A stretch of 64,000 bases of DNA from Frankia sp. AiPa1 (GTDB lineage Bacteria; Actinomycetota; Actinomycetes; Frankiales; Frankiaceae): the NCBI RefSeq assembly GCF_023243075.1, contig NZ_JALKFZ020000126.1, forward strand, positions 62,001 through 126,000, written 5' to 3'. Under the pieces are notes generated by a model. It did not search any database and was not told where the DNA came from. It saw only the letters and a program-made list of their open reading frames with translations. Of the stretch, positions 1-8,957 are shown one piece after another (position 1 is the first letter of the stretch; the number at the start of each line of letters is the position of its first letter). A program made the translations under genes and the position numbers.

Positions 1-544
1 GCTGCGGGTCCCCCGTCAGCAGCAGGGACAGTTCACCAAACCCACCCGCCTGATCCGCGGACACCGACAGTCCACGGTGCTGGCCGGCGGCCGCCCGCAC
101 CGCCTGATCCGCCCGGGCGACCCGGACCTGCGCCGCTCGGGCGGCTTGCTCCGCGGCAGCCAGCTTGATCCGTTCGGCGTTGAACTGCTCCGCGGCCTGT
201 GCCGCCTGCCCGGCCTGGACGTCCAGCTCCGCCTGCGCCCGATCGATCTGCGCCTGCGTCCCGGCCAGCCCGGTGGGTGACGCCGACGTGCTAGGGCTCG
301 CCCACGCCGCACCGGTCGATCCCGCCAGCATGGTCGGACCGACCAGCAACAGCCCGGTCAGGCCCATCGCCACGGAACCCCCCACCCGAACGCCGTGAGC
401 CCCACGACCGCCACGAACCACGGGAGCGGCCCGCACCTCGGAGTCGGTGCGCACCTGCGCGGCGGAACTCACCCCGACGTCCCTGTGCACCTCGGAGTCG
501 GTACGGACTCCAGGGACAGGCCGAACCTGGGCCTCGTCCTGCAC
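1..544 (-). CDS. Secreted coiled-coil protein, N-terminal part; probable NlpC/P60 cell-wall hydrolase (partial)
   Basis: The gene reads leftward out of the window, so only its N-terminus is visible. A GTG at 544 follows an AGGAGG about 12 nt upstream. The first ~55 residues are Arg/Val-rich and contain the heptad VRTDSEV twice. A hydrophobic signal segment (GLTGLLLVGPTMLAG, ending near AWAS) follows, then a long Ala/Gln/Glu-rich coiled coil (AQIDRAQAELDVQ, AAAEQAARAAQVRVA) and a GELSLLLTGDPQ-like turn. This is the usual N-terminal layout of actinobacterial NlpC/P60 or PcsB-like peptidoglycan hydrolases, where the coiled coil controls a C-terminal catalytic domain. The catalytic domain lies outside the window, so the enzyme call is inference. 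A later ATG at 367 is an alternative start directly before the signal segment. Confidence 0.6.
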   Translation of the reverse strand, partial: MQDEAQVRPVPGVRTDSEVHRDVGVSSAAQVRTDSEVRAAPVVRGGRGAHGVRVGGSVAMGLTGLLLVGPTMLAGSTGAAWASPSTSASPTGLAGTQAQIDRAQAELDVQAGQAAQAAEQFNAERIKLAAAEQAARAAQVRVARADQAVRAAAGQHRGLSVSADQAGGFGELSLLLTGDPQ

Positions 545-1082
545 GGCACGGCGGCGCCTCCTCGCAGAGCGGCCATTCGCCGCGCATCGATCTCTCGATA
601 GCCGTATGGCTATTTCTGGTGAGTGCGTTTTCGCTGGTGACGGATTCGACGTACCCACTTTGGAGGGGTCCGTGCCAGCATGGTCCGGGAGAGGCGGTGG
701 GACGTCTGATCGCCCGTGGGGAGAGTCGGTGTCGCACCGGGCGGCGACGTGAGGGGGGCGGGCCTTGGGAAACGGTTCGCCAGCGCTATGCCAGGCCTCC
801 GTAGGGACGCTGCTCACACCGCCGGACCGTAACTGTGAGCAGTTGTACAGTCACGGAAGCACGCCGATCCGGGCGGAGAGTCTCCGCACGCCCACCGGAA
901 GGCGCCCAAAAGGGGCCACGGGGCACCCAATTTAGCGATTTCACACGTCGGAAACAGCATAGACACAGGTCGGGAACAGGTCGTCCCGACTCTTCGGTCC
1001 CGAGGATCCGGGACGAGCGCAGCGTGGCCAGGGACCGGGTGAGCGCAGTCCGCGCAACGCGCGGGGGGATGACAGGAGAGAC
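545..1082. other. Divergent intergenic region upstream of amtB
   Basis: This 538-bp gap separates the minus-strand secreted protein from amtB. It holds a GlnR-type operator (940-977) and a small perfect inverted repeat, ATAGCC-GTAT-GGCTAT, at 598-613. It is AT-richer than its neighbours. I looked for a c-di-AMP (ydaO) riboswitch in front of the cell-wall hydrolase and did not find the conserved blocks. Confidence 0.6.
940..977 (+). promoter_or_regulatory. GlnR box (double site) upstream of amtB-glnK-glnD
   Basis: Four pentamers are separated by exactly six bases each: TTCAC (940-944), GAAAC (951-955), GACAC (962-966) and GGAAC (973-977). This fits the actinobacterial GlnR consensus gTnAC-n6-GaAAC-n6-gTnAC-n6-GaAAC with only one mismatch in each of three pentamers. 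It lies about 105 bp before the amtB start, where GlnR sites of amtB operons are known in Streptomyces. It suggests activation of the operon under nitrogen limitation. Confidence 0.8.
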
Positions 1083-2707
<1,625 letters not shown>

Positions 2708-2790
2708 CCCGGCCCACGGCCCTGCTACACCACGGCACCATCCGCACCATCCGCACGAACGCAGCACCCAGTAACACATGAGCACATGTG

Positions 2791-2822
2791 GCGGCACCGC
2801 GTGACCACTGACGCGGTGCCGC
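2791..2822 (+). terminator. 12-bp perfect stem-loop between glnK and glnD
   Basis: GCGGCACCGCGT (2791-2802) is the exact reverse complement of ACGCGGTGCCGC (2811-2822), with an 8-nt loop. No U-tract follows, as is common in actinobacteria. It may terminate or attenuate transcription after amtB-glnK, or protect the glnK mRNA end. Its position argues against the longer glnD reading frame that would run through it. Confidence 0.6.
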
Positions 2823-2890
2823 GCCATGCGCCCGGCACCCACACCGGCTGGCCGCGCGGCGGGTGCGGAGGAGGGCGGAGGAGGACAGTC

Positions 2891-5305
2891 ATGCGGGACC
2901 GCCTGGACATCCTGCGGGGACGGCACGATCCGCTGCCCGAGCAGACCGGCCCCGCGCTGCGCCGCCTGCTCACGGAGCTTGCCGACGGTGTGCTGACCGA
3001 ACTGCTCGGCGACCCGGGCCCCGGCATCGCGCTCGTCGCCGTCGGCGGCTACGGGCGGTCCCAGCCCGCTTTCGGCAGCGATCTTGATCTTCTTCTCCTG
3101 CACGACGGCGCCCGTCGGCACGGCAGCGATCACCCGGCCGTCAGCGCGGTCGCCGACGCCCTCTGGTACCCGCTGTGGGACGCCGGGGTCGACCTCGATC
3201 ACAGCGTCCGTACCGTCGACGAGGCCATCGTTGTCGCCGATGACGATCTCAAGGCGGCGCTCGGGTTGCTCGACGTCCGGCACATCGCCGGGGACGTCGA
3301 GCTTTCCCGGACCCTTGCTCGCCGGGCTCGCGACCGATGGCGGACCCGCGCTCCGAAACGGCTGCCGGAGCTCGCCGCCGCCGTGACCGAGCGCGCCAGG
3401 CAGCTCGGCGAGGTGGCCTTCCTGCTTGAGCCGGACCTCAAGGAGTCCCGCGGCGGGCTGCGCGACGTCGCCGCCCTGCACGCCCTCGCCGCCGCCTGGG
3501 TCGCCGAGGTCCCCTCCGCGCGCGTGCTGGCCGCCGCCGAGGTGCTCCTCGACGTCCGCGGGGAGATCCGCCGGATCAGCGCCGGGCGGGCCGAGGACCG
3601 GTTGCTGTTGCAGGACGGCAGCGCCCTCGCCGCCGCGCTCGGCTACCCGGACTCGATGGCGCTGGCCCACGCGGTGGCCGACGCCGGCCGATCCATCTCC
3701 TGGGCCTGGGACGCCACCTGGTATCGCACCGCGGCCGGTCTGCGCAGCACCTCACGCTGGCGCGGCCGCCGGCCGGTCCGCCGCCCGCTCGACGAAGGGG
3801 TGGTCGACCAGGACGGCGAGATCCAGCTCGCCCTGGACGTCGACCCGGCGCAGGACCCCGTCCTGGTCCTGCGGGTGGCCGCCGCCGCTGCCCGCACCGG
3901 CCTGCCGCTGGGCCGCTTCGCCGTCGACCGGCTGGCCCGCGAGGCCCCCCCGATGCCGACACCGTGGCCACCGGCCGCGCTCGACGCGCTCGTCGCGCTG
4001 CTGGCCACCGGGGAGGCCGCCATCGGCGTCCTGGAATCCCTCGATCAGGTGGACCTGCTGGTGCGGCTGCTGCCCGAGTGGGCCGCCGTGCGCAGCCGGC
4101 CGCAGCGCAACCCCTACCACCGGTTCACCGTCGATCGGCATCTGATGGAGACCGCGGCCCGCGCCGCTGCCTTCACCCGGGATGTCGACCGCCCCGACCT
4201 GCTCCTGCTCGGCGCGCTGTTGCACGACATCGGCAAGGGCTACCCCGGCGACCACACCGAGGCGGGCATCGGGCAGCTGCGTGTGATCGGCCCACGCCTC
4301 GGCCTGCCCCCGGCGGACGTCGAGGTGCTCGTCGCCATGGTCCGCCATCATCTTCTGCTCGGGGAGTCGGCCACCCGCCGGGACATCGACGATCTGGCGA
4401 CGATCCAGGCCGTCGCCGCCGCGGCGGGCAGCGACCGGATCCTCACCCTGTTGCATCGCCTGACCGAGGCGGATTCCCGCGCCACCGGCCCCACCGCGTG
4501 GAACGCGTGGAAGGCGCGACTCATCGGCGATCTGGTCGCGCGGGCGCGGGCCGTGCTCGGTGGTGAGGGCGCGGTCTGTCCCCCACGGCTGGACGAGCGT
4601 CAGCGCGACCTGCTCGCGCTGACGTCGGAGCAGGTCGTCCAGGTCAACCGGCTGCCCGACGAGGGGATGTTCGAGGTCGTCGTGGTCACCGACGACCAGG
4701 TCGGACTGCTGGCGGTCACCGCCGGCGTGCTGGCGCTGAACCGGCTCGACATCCGCCGGGCCTCCGCACGCAGTGCGAGCGGGCGAGCATTGCTGCAGGC
4801 GGCGGTCGCCGCGCAGCACGGGCACCTGCCCGACCGGGAGAAGCTGCTCGCCGATCTGCGCGCCGCCCTCGCCGGATCCCTGGACATCGCCCGGCGGCTC
4901 GCCGACCGGGAACGCGACTACGCGGGCATCCGCCAGTGGACCACTCCCGGACCACCCCAGGCGAGCTTCGAGGATCTGGGCACGACCACCGTGCTGGAGG
5001 TGCGGGCACCCGACCGGGCCGGGGTGTTGTTCCGCATCGTGCGGGCGCTGTCCACTCTGCGCCTCGATGTCGGCACCGCCGTCGTCGCCACCCTCGGCCT
5101 GGACGTGGTGGACGCCTTCTACCTGCGCGAGGCGGACGGCGGCCCAGTGGCCGACCCGGACCGCCGCGCCGAGATCGCCCGGTCGGTACTGGGTGCCCTC
5201 AGTGAGGAGACCAGCGGGCCGGCCGGCACAGTGCCCAGCGCGGACCGCACGGACCCGTCGTCGTCGGGTGCGGCCCTGGCCGCGGGGGGCCGACCGGCGC
5301 TGTGA
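2891..5305 (+). CDS. glnD: PII uridylyl/adenylyltransferase GlnD
   Basis: 804 residues from the ATG at 2891, which has strong GGAGG sites upstream; an in-frame extension to 2786 would cross a hairpin. The nucleotidyltransferase motif GGYGRSQPAFGSDLDL is at about residues 51-67. The central HD hydrolase motif LLHDIGKGYPGDHTEAG is near 443. Two C-terminal ACT domains lie at about 590-640 (FEVVVVTDDQVGLL) and 700-770 (VLEVRAPDRAGVLFRI). This is the classic GlnD order. GlnD modifies the PII T-loop when glutamine is low and removes the group when it is high. In actinomycetes the modification is adenylylation. It is probably expressed with amtB-glnK, perhaps at a reduced level because of the intervening hairpin. 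Confidence 0.95.
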   Translation: MRDRLDILRGRHDPLPEQTGPALRRLLTELADGVLTELLGDPGPGIALVAVGGYGRSQPAFGSDLDLLLLHDGARRHGSDHPAVSAVADALWYPLWDAGVDLDHSVRTVDEAIVVADDDLKAALGLLDVRHIAGDVELSRTLARRARDRWRTRAPKRLPELAAAVTERARQLGEVAFLLEPDLKESRGGLRDVAALHALAAAWVAEVPSARVLAAAEVLLDVRGEIRRISAGRAEDRLLLQDGSALAAALGYPDSMALAHAVADAGRSISWAWDATWYRTAAGLRSTSRWRGRRPVRRPLDEGVVDQDGEIQLALDVDPAQDPVLVLRVAAAAARTGLPLGRFAVDRLAREAPPMPTPWPPAALDALVALLATGEAAIGVLESLDQVDLLVRLLPEWAAVRSRPQRNPYHRFTVDRHLMETAARAAAFTRDVDRPDLLLLGALLHDIGKGYPGDHTEAGIGQLRVIGPRLGLPPADVEVLVAMVRHHLLLGESATRRDIDDLATIQAVAAAAGSDRILTLLHRLTEADSRATGPTAWNAWKARLIGDLVARARAVLGGEGAVCPPRLDERQRDLLALTSEQVVQVNRLPDEGMFEVVVVTDDQVGLLAVTAGVLALNRLDIRRASARSASGRALLQAAVAAQHGHLPDREKLLADLRAALAGSLDIARRLADRERDYAGIRQWTTPGPPQASFEDLGTTTVLEVRAPDRAGVLFRIVRALSTLRLDVGTAVVATLGLDVVDAFYLREADGGPVADPDRRAEIARSVLGALSEETSGPAGTVPSADRTDPSSSGAALAAGGRPAL

Positions 5306-5361
5306 TCCATCCCGCGCTCGACCCTCGGGACCCGGCCTGCCGGCACCGCCGGGCGAGACGC

Positions 5362-5367
5362 TATGAT
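5362..5367 (+). promoter_or_regulatory. -10 element of tRNA-Ser
   Basis: TATGAT lies 15 bp before the mature tRNA 5' end, a near-consensus sigma-70-type -10 box in a GC-rich context. The -35 region is weak (GC-rich), so only the -10 is called. Confidence 0.55.
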
Positions 5368-5381
5368 GAGCGAGCACGTTG

Positions 5382-5472
5382 GGAGGCTTCGCCTAGTCCG
5401 GTCTATGGCGCCGCACTGCTAATGCGGTTTGGGGCTTCAACCCCATCGAGGGTTCAAATCCCTCAGCCTCCG
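5382..5472 (+). tRNA. tRNA-Ser (anticodon GCU)
   Basis: The acceptor arms GGAGGCT (5382-5388) and AGCCTCC (5465-5471) pair perfectly, followed by discriminator G. The anticodon stem CCGCA/TGCGG encloses the loop CTGCTAA, giving anticodon GCU for AGC/AGU serine codons. A long variable arm (GGGGCTTCAACCCC) marks it as a class II tRNA, and the T-arm is GAGGGTTCAAATCCCTC. CCA is not encoded. No integrase or att-like repeat was seen beside it. Confidence 0.95.
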
Positions 5473-5605
5473 CCCTCGACCAGGCCTTTTGAACATTCGT
5501 TCGGGAGGCCAGGTCTTCACGTGAAGATCATAAAGTGCTTGAGATGGCACGTGGATGGCACCAAGGCAGCGGCGCGCAGGACGGCGAACGATCCGGACTC
5601 GCTCC

Positions 5606-6454
5606 TCACTCACGGACCTGAACGTGCGTGGGCGGACGCGTGTCACCGCGGTCCACGTCAAGGCGCGCGAGCAGGCGCAGGCCGTCGTCCGCGGGGCTGC
5701 CGGGAGCCGCGGTCAGCACCACCAGCTCCATGCCTGACTCGTTCGGGAGCACGAAGTTCTCCTGGTGCAGTTCCAGGAGTCCGACCAACGGGTGCCGGTA
5801 CGCCTTGCGTCCATGGGTGCGGGCGCGCACGTCCGCGCGGGCCCAGAGCCGGCGGAAACGCTCGCTGCCCATCGCCAGTTCGCCGATGAGCGAGGCCAGC
5901 CGGGGGTCCTCGGAGTAGGTGCCGGCGGCCAGGCGCAGGTGCCCGACCACGTCGAGGGTGCAGGACTCCCAGTCCGCGTACAGGCCGTGCTCGGCCTCCT
6001 CGAGGAAGATGTGCCGGGCGGTGTTCAGGCCCGGTATCGGCCGGCCGTAGAGGAGTCCGGCCAACCGGTTCCCGGCGAGGACGTCCAGGCGGTGGTCCAC
6101 GATCAGCGCGGGCGCGTCGACCACCAGGTCGAGGACGCGCAGCAGTTCCGGCCGGACCCGCCCGCCTGGCGCCTTCGCGTGACGGCGCCGCTGGCATGCG
6201 AGCCGGCTCAGGTGCCCACGTTCGGTCCCATCGAGGCCGAGGACGCGGGCGATCGCGTCGAGGACCTGGTCCGATGGCTGGGTCGCACGGCCCTGCTCCA
6301 GGCGTATGTAGTAGTCGACGCTGACTCCGGACAGGTGCGCGACCTCTTCACGGCGCAGCCCTTCGACCCGGCGGCGCCGGTCGACGGGGATGCCGACGGC
6401 GGCCGGGTCGACCCGGGCACGTCGGGTCCGCAGGAAGCCAGCAAGATCGTCCAT
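5606..6454 (-). CDS. XRE-family (MmyB-like) transcriptional regulator
   Basis: 282-residue protein with an N-terminal XRE helix-turn-helix at about residues 25-80 (LRREEVAHLSGVSVDYYIRL, followed by EQGRATQPSDQVLDAIARVL). A MmyB/MLTR-type ligand-binding domain follows, with typical stretches such as LDVLAGNRLAGLLYG, HIFLEE and LLELHQENFVLPNE. Regulators of this family often sit divergent from an oxidoreductase they control. Here the divergent partner is the flavodoxin-fold enzyme at 6605. A small inverted repeat overlaps the start codon (6451-6467) and could be the operator. The ligand is unknown. Confidence 0.9.
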   Translation of the reverse strand: MDDLAGFLRTRRARVDPAAVGIPVDRRRRVEGLRREEVAHLSGVSVDYYIRLEQGRATQPSDQVLDAIARVLGLDGTERGHLSRLACQRRRHAKAPGGRVRPELLRVLDLVVDAPALIVDHRLDVLAGNRLAGLLYGRPIPGLNTARHIFLEEAEHGLYADWESCTLDVVGHLRLAAGTYSEDPRLASLIGELAMGSERFRRLWARADVRARTHGRKAYRHPLVGLLELHQENFVLPNESGMELVVLTAAPGSPADDGLRLLARLDVDRGDTRPPTHVQVRE

Positions 6455-6467
6455 ACCTCCAGTATGG
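6451..6467. promoter_or_regulatory. Inverted repeat at the regulator start, candidate operator
   Basis: CCATAC (6451-6456) and GTATGG (6462-6467) form a perfect 6-bp inverted repeat around 5 nt, directly over the start codon of the XRE-family gene and inside the divergent promoter region. Autoregulation is an inference. Confidence 0.35.
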
Positions 6468-6604
6468 CCTCGGCGGCGCCGATGAAGGTGGTCCTGCCAC
6501 TACCAGGAAGTCCCGTCCGACGGACAAAGGCACCTCTGACTGCCGGGCGCCGCGAAGCCGAGGATCAGAGGGAACCGAAAGGCGCCAGATCCGAAGGAGT
6601 TCCC

Positions 6605-7384
6605 GTGAAGACCCTGATCGTCTACGCCCACCCGGAGCCGACGTCGCTCAACAGCTCGTTGAAGGACCTCGCGGTGACCACCCTGGAGACCGCCGGGCAC
6701 GAGGTACGGGTCAGCGATCTGTACGCCATGAACTGGAAGGCGGTCGTGGATGCCGCCGACTACGGCCTCGACACATCACGTCCGCTCAAGGTCGCCCTGG
6801 ACTCGGGCCGGGCCTTCGACGCCGGGACGCTCACCCCGGACGTCCTCGCCGAGCAGGAGAAGCTGCGCTGGGCCGACACGATCATCTTTCAGTTCCCACT
6901 GTGGTGGTACACGATGCCCGCGATCCTCAAGGGCTGGGTGGACCGGGTATTCACCTTCCACTTCGCCTACGGCGTTGGCGAGCACAGTGCGACCAGGTAT
7001 GGCGAGCGCTTCGGTGAAGGCACCCTCGCCGGCAGAAAGGCGCTGCTGTCGGTGACCGTCGGTGGCCCGCGGTCGCACTACGCCGCTCGCGGGATCAACG
7101 GACCCATCGACGATCTGCTGTTTCCGATCCAGCACGGCATCCTCTATTACCCGGGCATCGAGGTACTGCCGCCGTTCGTGCTGTACGGCACCGACCAGAT
7201 GACCGACGAGGACTACACACACGTCGCCAGGGCCTGGCAGCAGCGCCTGCTCGCGGTGGAGTCAACCGAGCCGATCGCCTTTCGGCGGCAGAACTTCGGC
7301 GACTACGAGATTCCCTCGCTGCATCTGAAGGAGGGACTGGAGCCCACGGGCCGCTCGGGTTTCAGGCTGCACGTGCGCGACTGA
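6605..7384 (+). CDS. NAD(P)H-quinone oxidoreductase / NQO1-like flavodoxin-fold protein
   Basis: 259 residues from GTG 6605, which has AAGGAG 8 nt upstream. A much longer in-frame ORF starting at 5765 runs antisense through the regulator and is not real. The flavodoxin_2 fold is visible: N-terminal KTLIVYAHPEPTSLNSSLKD (FMN/FAD phosphate loop), FQFPLWWYTMPAILKGWVDR and LLSVTVGGPRSHY. Family members are FAD/FMN enzymes doing two-electron reduction of quinones or nitro compounds, or MdaB-type modulators. The gene is divergent from an XRE/MmyB regulator, so induction by a quinone-like or xenobiotic signal is plausible but not shown. Confidence 0.85.
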   Translation: MKTLIVYAHPEPTSLNSSLKDLAVTTLETAGHEVRVSDLYAMNWKAVVDAADYGLDTSRPLKVALDSGRAFDAGTLTPDVLAEQEKLRWADTIIFQFPLWWYTMPAILKGWVDRVFTFHFAYGVGEHSATRYGERFGEGTLAGRKALLSVTVGGPRSHYAARGINGPIDDLLFPIQHGILYYPGIEVLPPFVLYGTDQMTDEDYTHVARAWQQRLLAVESTEPIAFRRQNFGDYEIPSLHLKEGLEPTGRSGFRLHVRD

Positions 7385-7633
7385 CGACCAGACCGACTCA
7401 CGACGAAAACACAATATTCACGATACGACAACACCGGAACTCGGGGAAAAGCTATCTATTCACGCACGGCGACGGCTTCATCCATCGGTTAGCCCCATTC
7501 CCCACCCAAACCCCTCATGGAACGGGTTCTCCGGACACCATTCAATCAAGTCGCGACGATGCAGTGGGCGACGGGTCGAAGATGCGGACTGTCAGCGCCA
7601 CCACGGTCCGGCAGCCGGAAGGATCCCAACCCG

Positions 7634-8833
7634 GTGATCAGCGATGATGTCGCAGCTGCCGTCCTCGACTCGCTCCCCACCCCGGTCGCTCTACTCGGAC
7701 CGGATGGTTCGGTGGTCCGACTGAGCGAGGCCTGGCGGCGAAGCGCCGCCACCGGAGTCGCCCTCCTGCCGGTACGGCCCGGCATGAGTTGGCTGGCCGC
7801 CTGTGATCACGCCGCGGCGGACGCGGCAGCGCTCGCCACCGCACCCGCCACCGGGGATTCGCTCCGGTCGAACAGCGCTGACGCCGCCGGCCCGGACACG
7901 CCCGGGCTCCCGCTTTCCGGGCCCGGCGGGCACGGTCTCGGCGACCACGGTCGCGGCACCGATCCGGCCGCTCCGCTGCGCACGCTCGCGCTGCTGTCCC
8001 GGCAGATGATCGACCGGCGCAGAACCAGGGCTCGACTCGAGTTACCACACCCCGGGCCGGGCGGCCGTTGGCTCGACGTCCGGTTCCGGGCCCTCGTCCG
8101 CGGCGACGGAGTGATCGTCATCGTGGATGACGTGACTGACCGGCACCACCGTGAGAGCGATCTCCAACGCCAGGCCACCACCGATCCGGTGACGGGCCTG
8201 CCGAACCGGCACGCGCTTCTCGTCCGTGCGGCCGACCGGCTCCGACCGGGCCAAACCACCGGCGTCGTGGAATCGCCGGCGCGTGACTCACATCATCCGT
8301 CGGACACCCCCAGCTCATTCGCCTCGAATCCGGCCGAGCCGGCCGCGCTCTTTCTGGACATCGACGCATTCCGTCGCGTCAACCACTCCTTCGGATATTC
8401 GGTCGGCGATGCCACCCTGCATGCCGTAGCCCGGCGCTTTTCGAGCGTACTGGAATCCTCCGACATTCTCGGCCGATGGGACGGCGACGAGTTCGTCGTT
8501 CTCACCGGTCCCAGCACCGCGCCCACGGTGGCCGATCTCGCCGAGCGGCTCGCCGCGGCACTGGACGAACCGCTCGAGGTGCACGGCCATCGCATCCAGC
8601 TGTCGGTCAGCGTCGGCGTCGCGCGCGCACAGACAACGACCAGCACCTCGAGGTTCTCGCCGTCGGCAGCCGGCGCGCCGGCCAGGTCCGCACGGCACGT
8701 CACCACCCGGGGCGACGATCACGCACTGACACAGGACGCCAGGGTCCTGATCGCGCGGGCCGGCGAGGAGGTGACCCGGACCCGGGCCCGGCGACGGAAC
8801 CGCCTCGATCGCGCGGATCGCACCGCCCCCTGA
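7634..8833 (+). CDS. PAS-GGDEF domain protein (putative diguanylate cyclase with variant active site)
   Basis: About 399 residues from GTG 7634, which has GGAAGGA 10 nt upstream; the reading frame stays open to 7517 without a ribosome-binding site. The N-terminal ~130 residues look like a PAS sensor (LDSLPTPVALLGPDGSVVRL). The GGDEF domain begins with TDPVTGLPNRHALL near residue 182 and contains ALFLDIDAFRRVNHSFGY. The signature reads RWDGDEF: the first glycine of GG(D/E)EF is aspartate at about residue 283. No RxxD inhibitory site precedes it. No EAL domain or membrane segment is seen. Expected activity is c-di-GMP synthesis, but the substitution makes catalysis uncertain, and it may be a GTP-binding or receptor domain. 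Confidence 0.85.
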   Translation: MISDDVAAAVLDSLPTPVALLGPDGSVVRLSEAWRRSAATGVALLPVRPGMSWLAACDHAAADAAALATAPATGDSLRSNSADAAGPDTPGLPLSGPGGHGLGDHGRGTDPAAPLRTLALLSRQMIDRRRTRARLELPHPGPGGRWLDVRFRALVRGDGVIVIVDDVTDRHHRESDLQRQATTDPVTGLPNRHALLVRAADRLRPGQTTGVVESPARDSHHPSDTPSSFASNPAEPAALFLDIDAFRRVNHSFGYSVGDATLHAVARRFSSVLESSDILGRWDGDEFVVLTGPSTAPTVADLAERLAAALDEPLEVHGHRIQLSVSVGVARAQTTTSTSRFSPSAAGAPARSARHVTTRGDDHALTQDARVLIARAGEEVTRTRARRRNRLDRADRTAP

Positions 8834-8957
8834 CATATCTTTCTGTTCGCCGGTCCGCTCGAATTCGAATCCGCACTCGCGACCATTTTCTCGAGTTCAT
8901 ATACGCAGCGTCGCCCGCCCTGGCCGCAGACGCTTTTCCCCACGTAATCTCCGGCGT

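Noticed and set aside
545..780. Possible c-di-AMP (ydaO) riboswitch before the cell-wall protein
   Set aside because: Such riboswitches are common before actinobacterial NlpC/P60 genes, but I could not find the conserved GGGGAACC and GGGTGAATCC-like blocks in order.
5382..5700. Integration site at tRNA-Ser
   Set aside because: No repeated tRNA 3' end, integrase or phage gene is seen on either side.
5765..6604. In-frame extension of the NQO1-like gene upstream to 5765
   Set aside because: This runs antisense through the XRE-family regulator; a good ribosome-binding site precedes 6605.
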